Shown in pieces: positions 55,271 to 64,000 of a stretch of 64,000 nt of DNA. The notes under the pieces were generated by a model, which was given only the letters and a program-made list of their open reading frames with translations, was not told the origin of the DNA and ran no database searches. The translations under genes and the position numbers were made by a program. Every line of letters starts with the position of its first letter. Within the stretch, counting starts at the first letter, position 1. This stretch comes from CAHJWH01 sp965198905 (lineage in GTDB: Bacteria > Pseudomonadota > Alphaproteobacteria > Caulobacterales > Caulobacteraceae): the NCBI GenBank assembly GCA_965198905.1, contig OZ240678.1, positions 1,488,001 through 1,552,000 on the forward strand, in the 5' to 3' direction.

Positions 55271-57752
55271 GACGCAACGCCTTGGCAGGCTCGGCTCGGG
55301 CGACCAGCCACGCCTGGCCGATGATGGTGGCCAGCGCCACCCCCAGGGTCAGCCCCGTGGCGAACAGGAAGTAGAGCGGGCTCAGCCCCACCCGCTCGTC
55401 GAAGCCCTGCAGCCAGGCTCGCATGGCGAAGTATGCCAACGGCCAGGCGACCAGGTTGGCCAGCACCACCGGGCGCAGGAATTGGCCCACCAGCAGGCGC
55501 AGGATGTCGGACGTGGACGCGCCCAGGGTCTTTCTGATGCCGATCTCCTTCACCCGCCGGGCGGTGCTGAAAGAGGCCAGCCCGTAAAGCCCCACGCACC
55601 CGATCAGCACCGCCAGCAAAGCGCCTATGGTGAACAGCCGGCCGTGCTGGTCATCGGGACGGTAGTAGGCGTCCAGGTTGTCCTCCGCCGTCTTGGCCTG
55701 GAACGGCACGTCCGGGACGATGGAGCGCCAGACGCGCCGCAGGCCCTCCATGACCGCCCGGGGGTCCGCGCCGGCGAAGCGCACGCTGGCCACCTCGGTC
55801 GCGAAGGGATCCTTGACCATGTAGTAGAGGGTCGGCGGCACCGGATCGTGGGGCGAGCGGAAGCGGATGTCTCTGACCACGCCGACGATCTGGATGCGCT
55901 GGTTCCCTCCGGCCCGCACGGGCTGAAGCAGCAGAGCGCCCGTGGCCTGCTGAGCGTCGCGGAAGCCGAGCAACTTCACCGCGGTCTCGTTGGCCACCAC
56001 GTTGCGGACGGGGCGATCCTCGCCGCGCGGCAGGTCCTTGGGATCGGGTGTCGGGACGCCGGGAAGCGGCGGACCGATCGATGCGCCGGCATCGCCGCCG
56101 CGGTTGCGGTCGAGGAAGCGGCCCGCCGCCAGGTGGGGGTCGAAGGGCGCCAGCCCGTCGGGTCCGGTCTGCACCGTGAACAAGGTCAAGCCCTGGCCGA
56201 CCATGCCGGGCCGCTTGAAGCCGGCCGCGTCGGTGGTGTCGCCGTTTCCGGGCCCGATGTCGGCGACGGTGTCGGACACCACGCCCGGCACGCCCTTCCA
56301 GGCTTCCAGCAGCTCGGTCTGCTGGGCGGAGGTGACCTCGGAGTCGTCCGATGAGCCGACCACGATCAGGCCTGCACGCTGGAAGCCGACCTCGGACGTC
56401 CTCAGGAAGTGCATCTGGGCCACGATCACGGCGGTTGCGATGGTGAAGGCGATGGCGATGGCGAACTGGAACAGCACCAGCGCCTCGCGCACCCGGCCTC
56501 CGGCCCGCCCACCGCCTGGCGCGCGCGCCGACGCGAGCACCGCCGCCGGCCGGTACTTGGACAGGATAGAGGCAGGGTAGGCGCCCGCACCCAGGCCGAT
56601 GACCGCGATGGCCACCAGCAAGGCCGGCAGCGGGCCGCCGAGCGTGAAGAGATCGAGCCTGAGCGAAAGGCCGCCCGCGGTGTTCACCAGCGGCAACGCC
56701 ACTTCGCAGAGCGCCAGCCCGATGATCGCCGACAGGGTCACGGTGGCGATCGCTTCGGCCATGAACTGGCCGAACAGGGCCGGCGGCGTGGCGCCCATGA
56801 CCTTGCGCAGCGCCACTTCCCGCGCCCGCAGGCCCGCTCGCGCTGTGGCCAGGTTGACGTAGTTCACCGCCGCCAGCAGCAGGGTGAACAGGCCCACCAG
56901 CCCCAGCGCCGCCACTGTCGCCTTGTCCGCCGCGTTGAATAGGTGAAGGCTGAGCAGCGGACGAAGCTTCAGCGAAATCCGCTTGTGAGCCGGATGTTCA
57001 GTGATGTCCCCCGCTGCGCGTCGGTCGATGAAATTGTCGAGATCGCTATCCAGCGCGGCTGCCGCCTGGGCCGTCGGGAAGCGCAGGTAGGTGTTGACCT
57101 GTTCCGAGCCCCAATGCGTCCAGTAGTAGTCCTGGGCGATCATGTCCGGGGTGAGCGGGACCAGGAAGTCGAGCTGGAGGTCCGTCGATTTCGGCGGATT
57201 GCGCAGCACGCCGGTGACGCGATAGGTCCTCTGGGCGCCCAGGATCGCGACCCTCAGGCGGCGGCCCATGGGATCGGCGTTCCCGAAATACTTCTTCGCC
57301 TTGGCCTGGGTGAGGACGAGCCCGTCGGGCGCGGCCAGCGCCGTGGCCCGGTCGCCTTCGGCCAGTGGAATGTCGAAGACGTTGAAGAAGCTCGGGTCGG
57401 TGACCTGCACGGTCTCCGGCATCAGATCGGCGCCGCGCCGGACGGTCCCCTGCTGGGTCCATAACCGCACGCCGACGGTGCCTGGATAGTCCGCGCCCAG
57501 CTCGACCAGGGCGTTTCCGTTCGAGGAGCCGTCTTCGCTGGGGGTCTGACGCACGCTGTGCTCGACCGTGCGCAGTTCGTAGATCTGGTCCGCGTCGGGG
57601 ATCCAGCGCTCAAAGCTGGTCTCGAAGCGGACGTCGAGCCACAGCACCAGGAAGACCGCGACGCCCACCGCCAAGCCCAGCACGTTCAGAGCGGCGTAGA
57701 GCTTGTGGCGGCTCAGCGAGCGATACAGCGTCAGCAGGTAGTGGCCCCACAT
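55263..57752 (-). CDS. ABC transporter permease with tandem MacB/FtsX domains
   Basis: 829 residues from ATG 57752, with gggag upstream. Layout: TM near the N-terminus (LYAALNVLGLAVGVAVFLVL), a periplasmic MacB_PCD-like domain, three-helix FtsX domain at about 280-420 (LGLVGLFTLLLAAVNYVNLA), a second TM (LVLFQFAIAIAFTIATAVIV) and PCD-like domain, then a second FtsX domain at the C-terminus (LLAVLIGCVGLYGLASFSTA). This is a duplicated single-chain permease rather than a classical dimeric MacB. The ATPase is a separate gene upstream. Confidence 0.9.
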   Translation of the reverse strand: MWGHYLLTLYRSLSRHKLYAALNVLGLAVGVAVFLVLWLDVRFETSFERWIPDADQIYELRTVEHSVRQTPSEDGSSNGNALVELGADYPGTVGVRLWTQQGTVRRGADLMPETVQVTDPSFFNVFDIPLAEGDRATALAAPDGLVLTQAKAKKYFGNADPMGRRLRVAILGAQRTYRVTGVLRNPPKSTDLQLDFLVPLTPDMIAQDYYWTHWGSEQVNTYLRFPTAQAAAALDSDLDNFIDRRAAGDITEHPAHKRISLKLRPLLSLHLFNAADKATVAALGLVGLFTLLLAAVNYVNLATARAGLRAREVALRKVMGATPPALFGQFMAEAIATVTLSAIIGLALCEVALPLVNTAGGLSLRLDLFTLGGPLPALLVAIAVIGLGAGAYPASILSKYRPAAVLASARAPGGGRAGGRVREALVLFQFAIAIAFTIATAVIVAQMHFLRTSEVGFQRAGLIVVGSSDDSEVTSAQQTELLEAWKGVPGVVSDTVADIGPGNGDTTDAAGFKRPGMVGQGLTLFTVQTGPDGLAPFDPHLAAGRFLDRNRGGDAGASIGPPLPGVPTPDPKDLPRGEDRPVRNVVANETAVKLLGFRDAQQATGALLLQPVRAGGNQRIQIVGVVRDIRFRSPHDPVPPTLYYMVKDPFATEVASVRFAGADPRAVMEGLRRVWRSIVPDVPFQAKTAEDNLDAYYRPDDQHGRLFTIGALLAVLIGCVGLYGLASFSTARRVKEIGIRKTLGASTSDILRLLVGQFLRPVVLANLVAWPLAYFAMRAWLQGFDERVGLSPLYFLFATGLTLGVALATIIGQAWLVARAEPAKALRHD

Positions 57753-57784
57753 GGTCAGGCTCCCGGTCCCATCGGCATGGCGCA

Positions 57785-57930
57785 TCTTCCCTCTCCCTTG
57801 AGGGGAGGGTCGGGGTGGGGGTCCGGTGCATGACGGCGCCAGCCTGCCGCACCCATCTGCGCCCAGGTTTCAACCGCAGCGGCGGCGGCTGCCCCCCACC
57901 CCAACCCTCCCCTCGGGTGGAAGGGAGACT
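57785..57930. repeat. Composite repeat, family C, inside the efflux operon
   Basis: Left half cttccctctcccttgaggggagggtcggggtggggg, right half ccccccaccccaaccctcccctcgggtggaagggag, inverted and about 75 nt apart. It separates the ATPase gene from the permease gene although both are transcribed in the same direction. Confidence 0.78.
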
Positions 57931-57955
57931 TGCGCTCACCCATCATCCTCGCCCC

Positions 57956-58653
<698 letters not shown>

Positions 58654-58657
<4 letters not shown>

Positions 58658-59970
58658 GAGCTCGCTCCGTGAACGATGAGGTGGCTGATCTTGTCGAAGC
58701 CGGCGTAGCTGGAGACCACCACCCGCTCACCGGGGCGCAGGCCTGAGGTGATCTCCACCTGCTCCGGGTTACGCCGGCCGATGGTGATGGCGCGGCGATC
58801 CGCGCGGCCGCCGCCGGGGGTCATCACCAAGGCCGAGCTCCCGCCCCCCGCCTCCAGCCAGCCGGAGTTCGGCAGCACGAGAGCGCGCTTGGTGTCGCCC
58901 AGCGTGATGCGCAGGTCCGCGCCCTCGCCCCGGCGAAGCCCCGCGGGCGGCCGGCCCTTGAAGGTCAGCTCCACCCGGAAACGGCCGGCGGTGACCTGGG
59001 GCAGCACGCGGCTGACCACCACCGGGATCTGGGTCCCGTCGAAGTCGGCGGTGGCGGGCTCGCCCGGCTGGACCCGACCGAGATAGAACTCGTCCACGTC
59101 GGCGGTGAGCTTATAGGCGCCCTCGGAGTCGATCTGGCCCGCGGGATCGCCGAGCTTCAGCGACTGGCCGGGCTGGAGCTGGAAGTCGGTGAGCCGCCCA
59201 GCCACCGGGGCGCGGATGGTCAGGGCGTCCAGGCTGGAGCGCACCACCGACAGGCTGTCCTCAAGGCTCGTATCGGTGCGGCCGATCTCGGCGCCCTGCA
59301 GCCCGGCCAGCGAAGCCTGCTGCTGCTGGCCGGCCTTCAGCTGGGTCAGGCGTGCACGGTCGTAGGCGGCGGTGTCGGCATAGGTCTTCAGCTCGGCGTC
59401 GGAGACGATGTCTTTGTCGTGCAGCTGCTTGCGCACGTCGTAGTCGTGCTCGGCCTTGAGCAGGTCGAAGGCGGCCTGGGAGACCTGGCCCTGGGCGTCC
59501 AGCCGGTTCTTCTCCAGGGCCAGGGACTGACCGCTGGCCTCGCCGAGCCGGCCGGCGATGTCGGCCTCCTTGGAGACGACGTCGAGCTTCAGCTGCGGAT
59601 TGGACAGGCTGGCCAGCGCCGCGCCCGCCGCCACCTCGGCCCCGTCCAGCACCAGCACCTTGTCGACCTGGCCGCCGACGACGGCGGTGACGTAGACGGT
59701 ATGCAGCGGCGCCACTTCGCCTCGCACCGGCAGGTAGTCCTGGAACGGCGCATCTTCGGCCGTGGCGATCTGCAGGTCCGAGGCCTTGACGCTCAGGCTG
59801 CCCGGCGGCGGAAGCCTCAGCACGACGGCGACGGCGGCTGCGCCAAGAGCCAAGCCGCCGACAGCCAGCCAGACCCGGCGGCTCCGGCGGGGCTTTTCGA
59901 CGCGACGGTCCATCGAGGTCGTCGCTTTAGGACGGGGCGCTTCATGCTGGGGGAAGGCGGGATCGGCCAT
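58654..59970 (-). CDS. HlyD/MacA-family periplasmic adaptor protein
   Basis: 438 residues from ATG 59970. Inner-membrane anchor VWLAVGGLALGAAAVAVVLR at about 34-53; lipoyl half GGQVDKVLVLDGAEVAAGAA, a coiled-coil hairpin of about 150 residues, the second lipoyl half IRAPVAGRLTDFQLQPGQSL, then beta-barrel and membrane-proximal domains ending SGLRPGERVVVSSYAGFDKI. Links the inner-membrane ABC permease to the TolC-like channel. First gene of the operon. Confidence 0.93.
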
Positions 59971-60060
59971 AGCCCTCAGCCGAGCCCCGGCGCTAATCCG
60001 GCTGACGCCCTGAATATCTCGGAAGGGACGAGGCGACTCGCCATCTCAATCTCCATCGTC

Positions 60061-60084
60061 CATTCCGGGTGACCCCATGGAATG
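60061..60084. promoter_or_regulatory. Inverted repeat upstream of the efflux operon
   Basis: CATTCC - 12 nt - GGAATG, 91 nt before the adaptor start. Could be a regulator binding site; no regulator gene is adjacent. Confidence 0.35.
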
Positions 60085-60217
60085 AGACTTAGAGATTGGC
60101 GCGAGGGGGAGCGAGTTAAGCTTGCGTCATGACAAGTCGGTAAGATTATGGACGTTCGTTAATCTCGCGACATCTGAGCATGAGGGCCGGAAGGCGAGCC
60201 GCCGAAGCAAAGCCGCG

Positions 60218-60910
60218 TCAGCGCGCCTTTCGGGGAAGCCTCACGCCCACCAGCCGCCAGTCGAACAAAGGCTGTCCACGCGACAGGGTCAGGACCGTCT
60301 GGCGATGGATGTCCGCCGGATCGTGCACCACGAACCGGACCCGGTGCAAGCCGAAGAAGACCATCTGCGGCCAGGGCGGCGCGGCGTCCCCCTTCGACCC
60401 GGCGCCGGTCGGCGGCCGGCGCACATCGCCCTGACCGGCGAGCACGCGCAGGAGCGCATCGGGGCTCAGATAGGCGTCCGGCGAAGGCGCCTGCTGCGCG
60501 GCAGGCGACCAGCTGCGGTGCGCCCAGACGTTCTGCAGAGCGGCGAGCGGGTTGGTGAGCGGATTGGGCGGCGGGGGCGCCGCCGACGCGCCGCTCGGAT
60601 TGACCAGCTGGGGCCGAAGGCTCGCGCGGACCGCGTCGTAGTCGACTAGCTGCGCCAGGGCGGCGGGATCGTCATAGCGCGCGGCCGACCCTATCGCGCG
60701 ATAGGCCATCCAGGGCGCGACGGCGAAGCTCGCGGCTAGAAGCAGCGCCGCAGCCGCCACCACCCAGAGCCAGGGCCGCTCCCACGGCCTGACCCGCACC
60801 GGCGCGGGCTGGACCACGTAGGTCACCGATCCAGCGCCCGCCGGCAGGACTGGAAACGGTCGCGACGCGACGGGTGGGGCGTTCGGTTCGGGAGCGGCGA
60901 TCAGGGTCAT
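60218..60910 (-). CDS. DUF2939 family protein with one membrane helix
   Basis: 230 residues from ATG 60910; an ATG at 60961 would add 17 residues. A proline-rich cytoplasmic segment precedes a single TM helix WLWVVAAAALLLAASFAVAP, then the DUF2939 core: AARYDDPAALAQLVDYDAVR followed by SLRPQLVN. The C-terminal part VFFGLHRVRFVVHD ends in basic residues. Function unknown; periplasmic orientation of the domain is inferred. Confidence 0.82.
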   Translation of the reverse strand: MTLIAAPEPNAPPVASRPFPVLPAGAGSVTYVVQPAPVRVRPWERPWLWVVAAAALLLAASFAVAPWMAYRAIGSAARYDDPAALAQLVDYDAVRASLRPQLVNPSGASAAPPPPNPLTNPLAALQNVWAHRSWSPAAQQAPSPDAYLSPDALLRVLAGQGDVRRPPTGAGSKGDAAPPWPQMVFFGLHRVRFVVHDPADIHRQTVLTLSRGQPLFDWRLVGVRLPRKAR

Positions 60911-61032
60911 GGGCGATGGCGGGGCGTCACCGCCTTCATATAGGAGGAAAGCGCGCGACACAGGCGTCTCGGAAGACCGTGGACGGGCGTCGTCCGCCTT
61001 GATCCAGGGCGCCGCTAAGAGAGGTGGAGATC

Positions 61033-62487
61033 ATGATCGCACCGTCCGACTACATGGCCATGGACGCCATGAGTCTCGCCTCGGCCATCCGGCGGGGCGA
61101 CGTCTCCGCGAGCGAGGCGCTTGAGGCGGCCATCGCCAGGGCGGAGGCGGTGAACCCGTCGATCAACGCCGTGGCGCACAGGCTCTATGACCCGGCGCGC
61201 GCCGGGGCGAGTCGACGCGCCGTCGACGCTAACCCCGACGCCCCCTTCGCCGGCGTGCCCTGGGTGTTGAAGGACCTCGGCCATCCCATGGCCGGCGCAC
61301 CGCTGACGGGGGGCAGCCGCGCCTTTCGCGACGTGCGCGGCACGGCCGATGCGGAGCTGATCACCCGGTTTCGGGCGGCCGGGCTGATCCCGTTCGCCAC
61401 CTCCACCTCGCCGGAGTTCGGGCTGACGGTGACCACCGAGTCAAGCTTGTACGGCGCGACCCGCAATCCGTGGGACCTGACACGGAGCGCGGGGGGCTCC
61501 TCGGGCGGCTCGGCGGCGCTGGTGGCCTGCGGCGTGGTTCCGGCCGCCCACGCCACCGATGGCGGCGGCTCCATCCGCATTCCGGCCTCATGCTGTGGAC
61601 TGTTCGGCCTGAAGCCGTCCCGGGGCCGTACGCCGGTCGGTTTCCGGCGCACGGAGGGATGGAGCGGCCTGGGCGTCAGCCATGCAGTCAGCCGCAGCGT
61701 ACGTGACTCCGCCACCCTGCTGGACGTGACCTGTGGCCTGGAGCCCGGCTCGCGCTACGCCGCGCCGCACCCCTTTCCGATCAGCTTTGCGGAGGCGGTG
61801 GACCGATCCCCCAGCACCCTGCTCCGCCGGCCCGGGCGGGTGGCGCTCATGGTGGAGCCGTTCAGCGGCGTCGCGGTCGACCCGGAGTGCCGCACGGCGG
61901 TGGCCGAGGCCGCCCGGCTCTGCGCGGAGATCGGCCTGGAGGTCGAAGAGGCGCGAGCGGACGTGGACGCCAGCCGGCTCGGCCACGCCATGGTCGGCGT
62001 TGTGGCCGCCCATACCGCGGCCCTCATCGACGCCCGCGAAGCCGAATTGGGTCGAACGCTGGAAGAGGAGGAGCTGGAGGCGGCGACCTGGGAACTGGTG
62101 CGAGCCGGACGCGCGCTGGGGGCCGTCGACCTGATCGCGGCGGATCAGGCCTTCATGACCGCCGCCATAGCCATCGCGCGTTTTCAGAAGCGCTTCGACC
62201 TGATCCTGTCGCCGACCCTGGCCAGGCCGCCAGCCCTGTTGGGCGAGCTGTCGCTGGACCAGTCCGCCGCAGCCTACGGCGCAGCGATCGGCGCCTACAG
62301 CCCCTACACCTCGATCTTCAACCAGACCGGCGCGCCGGCCATGAGCATTCCGCTGCACTGGAGCGCGGAAGGCCTCCCGGTCGGCGTCCAGTTCGCAGGC
62401 CGGATCGGCGAGGAAGCGTTGTTGTTCTCGGTCGCCGCCGACCTGGAGCGCGCACGGCCCTGGGCGCGTCGACGATTCCCGATCTGA
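61033..62487 (+). CDS. Amidase of the amidase-signature family
   Basis: 484 residues from ATG 61033, with ggtggag 5 nt upstream (a GTG at 61024 is less likely). Ser-cisSer-Lys triad: Lys in GVPWVLKDLGHP, and the glycine-rich SAGGSSGGSAALVACG with both serines. Also ATDGGGSIRIPASCCGLFGL and TSIFNQTGAPAMSIPL near the end. Not GatA: no gatB/gatC here and the length and context fit a stand-alone catabolic amidase. Confidence 0.93.
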   Translation: MIAPSDYMAMDAMSLASAIRRGDVSASEALEAAIARAEAVNPSINAVAHRLYDPARAGASRRAVDANPDAPFAGVPWVLKDLGHPMAGAPLTGGSRAFRDVRGTADAELITRFRAAGLIPFATSTSPEFGLTVTTESSLYGATRNPWDLTRSAGGSSGGSAALVACGVVPAAHATDGGGSIRIPASCCGLFGLKPSRGRTPVGFRRTEGWSGLGVSHAVSRSVRDSATLLDVTCGLEPGSRYAAPHPFPISFAEAVDRSPSTLLRRPGRVALMVEPFSGVAVDPECRTAVAEAARLCAEIGLEVEEARADVDASRLGHAMVGVVAAHTAALIDAREAELGRTLEEEELEAATWELVRAGRALGAVDLIAADQAFMTAAIAIARFQKRFDLILSPTLARPPALLGELSLDQSAAAYGAAIGAYSPYTSIFNQTGAPAMSIPLHWSAEGLPVGVQFAGRIGEEALLFSVAADLERARPWARRRFPI

Positions 62488-62502
62488 TCCTGGCCGCCGG
62501 AC

Positions 62503-63693
62503 CTAGAAGGCGGAGTGTCCGGTGATCGCGCGCCCCAGGATCAGGGCGTGCACGTCGTGGGCGCCCTCGTAGGTATTGACCGTCTCCAGGTTGATGGCGT
62601 GGCGCAGCACGTGCAACTCCCCGGTGATGCCGGCCCCGCCATGCATGTCCCGGGCCTCCCGCGCGATGGCCAGCGCCTTGCCGCAGTTATTGCGCTTCAT
62701 CATCGAGATGGCTTCCGGCACCCAGGCGCCCTCGTCCAGCAGCCGGCCGAGCGCCAAGGCGCCCTCGAAGCCCAGCGCGATCTCGGTGGACATGTCGGCC
62801 AGCTTCTTCTGCACCAGCTGGCGCGAGGCGAGCGGCCGCCCGAACAGGGTGCGCTCGGCCACATATTGGCGAGAGGCGTGGAAGCAGAACTCCGCTGCGC
62901 CCATGGCCCCCCAGCTGATGCCGTAGCGCGCCTTGTTGAGACATGAGAAGGGTCCGCGCAGGCCGCGCACGCCGGGTAGGAGGTTGGCCTCGGGCACGAA
63001 CACGTCGGCCAAGCCGATGTCGCCCGTCACGCTGGCGCGAAGGCTGAGCTTGTCGCCGATCTTGGTGGTGGTGAAGCCGTCCATGCCGCGTTCGACGATA
63101 AAGCCGCGGATGTCGCCGTCGAGCTTGGCCCAGACCACCGCAAGATCGGCCACTGGCGAGTTGGTGATCCAGTATTTGGCGCCGTTCAGCACATAGCCGC
63201 CATCAGCCTTGCTGGCGTTGGTGCGCATGGAGGCCGGATCGGACCCGCCCTCCGCCTCGGTCAGGCCGAAGCAACCGATCAGCTCGCCCCGCGCCATATT
63301 TGGCAGGAAGCGCTGCTTCTGCTCCTCGGAGCCGAAGGCGTAGATCGGATACATGGCGAGCGAGGATTGCACGCTCATGGCGGAGCGGTAGCCGCTGTCG
63401 ATCGCCTCGACCTCTCGCGCGATCAGGCCGTAGGCGACGTGGCTGGCGCCCGCGCCGCCGTATTGCTCCGGAAGGGTCGCGCCGAGAAAGCCGAGCGCAC
63501 CCATCTCGGTCATGATCTCCCGATCGAAGCGCTCCTCGGCGAAGGCGGAGACGACGCGGGGGAGAAGCTTTTCCCGCGCATACTGGCGCGCGGCCTCCGA
63601 GATCATGCGCTCTTCATCGGTGAGCCGGCTGACGAGATCCAGGGGATCGTCCCAGCGGTAGGTCTTGGCGTCAGCGCCGGAGTCGAGGGGCAT
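62503..63693 (-). CDS. gcdH: Glutaryl-CoA dehydrogenase-like acyl-CoA dehydrogenase
   Basis: 396 residues from ATG 63693. FAD-binding ACAD fold with glutaryl-CoA dehydrogenase traits: LPEQYGGAGASHVAYGLIAR, SGYRSAMSVQSSLAM, LIGCFGLTEAEGGSDPASMR, LNKARYGISWGAMGAAEFCF and the catalytic Glu in NTYEGAHDVHALILGRAITG. Would convert glutaryl-CoA to crotonyl-CoA in lysine or tryptophan breakdown. No transcriptional partner is visible. Confidence 0.93.
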   Translation of the reverse strand: MPLDSGADAKTYRWDDPLDLVSRLTDEERMISEAARQYAREKLLPRVVSAFAEERFDREIMTEMGALGFLGATLPEQYGGAGASHVAYGLIAREVEAIDSGYRSAMSVQSSLAMYPIYAFGSEEQKQRFLPNMARGELIGCFGLTEAEGGSDPASMRTNASKADGGYVLNGAKYWITNSPVADLAVVWAKLDGDIRGFIVERGMDGFTTTKIGDKLSLRASVTGDIGLADVFVPEANLLPGVRGLRGPFSCLNKARYGISWGAMGAAEFCFHASRQYVAERTLFGRPLASRQLVQKKLADMSTEIALGFEGALALGRLLDEGAWVPEAISMMKRNNCGKALAIAREARDMHGGAGITGELHVLRHAINLETVNTYEGAHDVHALILGRAITGHSAF

Positions 63694-63799
63694 GGGTTGA
63701 CTCTTCTCTACGCTGAAAGTGCTACGGGGATATAGACCGCCAGCGGGAGGCGTGAAAGCGCCGGCGCGCCGATCCGGCGGGACCCTCGTAAGGCCTGCT

Positions 63800-64000
63800 C
63801 TAAATAGGTGCTAAAATCCGAAACACCTGGGCGAGCTTTTCGGCGCTGAAGGGCTTTTCCAGGATGTGGTGGTCGCCGCAGTCTATGCATTCTTCCGGGG
63901 TCGCCGTGATGAAGACCACCGGCGTCGGTCCATGTTCGGCCAGGATATGATGGACCGCCTTGGGCCCCGATCCTCGCCCCAGCATGACGTCCGACGTGAT
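63800..64000 (-). CDS. Response regulator receiver domain (5' part beyond window)
   Basis: Only the last 66 residues are present, in frame to the window edge. Seen: a likely phospho-acceptor Asp in SDVMLG, VVFITATPEE with the conserved Thr, and the receiver Lys in LEKPFSAEKLAQVF. The chain stops right after the receiver fold, so no C-terminal output domain; any other domain would be N-terminal and outside the window. Confidence 0.85.
   Translation of the reverse strand: MTSDVMLGRGSGPKAVHHILAEHGPTPVVFITATPEECIDCGDHHILEKPFSAEKLAQVFRILAPI

Overview
The window is GC-rich bacterial chromosome from an alphaproteobacterium, most likely Caulobacterales (a Caulobacter/Phenylobacterium relative; the genus cannot be fixed from this sequence). 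The main evidence is a complete PhyR-NepR-EcfG general stress locus with a neighbouring PhyK-type kinase, the rph/hrcA/grpE block, metXA-metW, and abundant composite palindromic intergenic repeats. I see no prophage, transposase, CRISPR array or rRNA.

Layout. 1-8.3 kb: a truncated inositol-3-phosphate synthase gene (minus), then a tightly coupled plus-strand glycan cassette: a decayed epimerase remnant, a CDP-paratose-2-epimerase-like SDR, a cobalamin-type radical SAM protein, a GT4 glycosyltransferase and three tandem CgeB-like glycosyltransferases. This is the best candidate for a poorly described system. 8.3-19.5 kb: housekeeping genes (ThiE-like protein, YggS, L28, response regulator, WD40 protein, ExbD, RNase PH, HrcA, GrpE, RlmN) and a large two-domain glycosyltransferase. 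19.8-24.3 kb: a full selenocysteine cassette, selD divergent from selA-selB-tRNA-Sec. 24.4-29.4 kb: the general stress response, with three matches to the EcfG promoter (GGAAC-N17-GTT) in front of nepR-ecfG-phyK, a DUF883/membrane-protein pair and a duplicated entericidin-like lipoprotein.

29.5-36 kb: MHS transporter, hemF, metXA-metW, a methyltransferase, gloB and a VOC protein. 36-48 kb: fatty-acid or aromatic acyl-CoA metabolism (acyl-CoA ligase, bifunctional FadJ-like protein, a two-subunit acyl-CoA dehydrogenase pair, a TetR regulator with a visible operator, SDR, hydrolase, enoyl-CoA hydratase). 48-52.3 kb: OprB porin, secreted NHL/SMP-30-like protein and Tat-exported DyP peroxidase. 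52.5-60 kb: aldo/keto reductase and a MacA-MacB-TolC-like efflux system. 60-64 kb: DUF2939 protein, amidase, glutaryl-CoA dehydrogenase-like enzyme and the end of a response regulator.

Several repeat families recur between genes. One copy supplies the ribosome-binding site, start codon and first codons of a secreted protein; another supplies the ribosome-binding site of an acyl-CoA dehydrogenase. Start codons were chosen by reading upstream sequence, overlaps and remembered family N-termini; no database search was possible.
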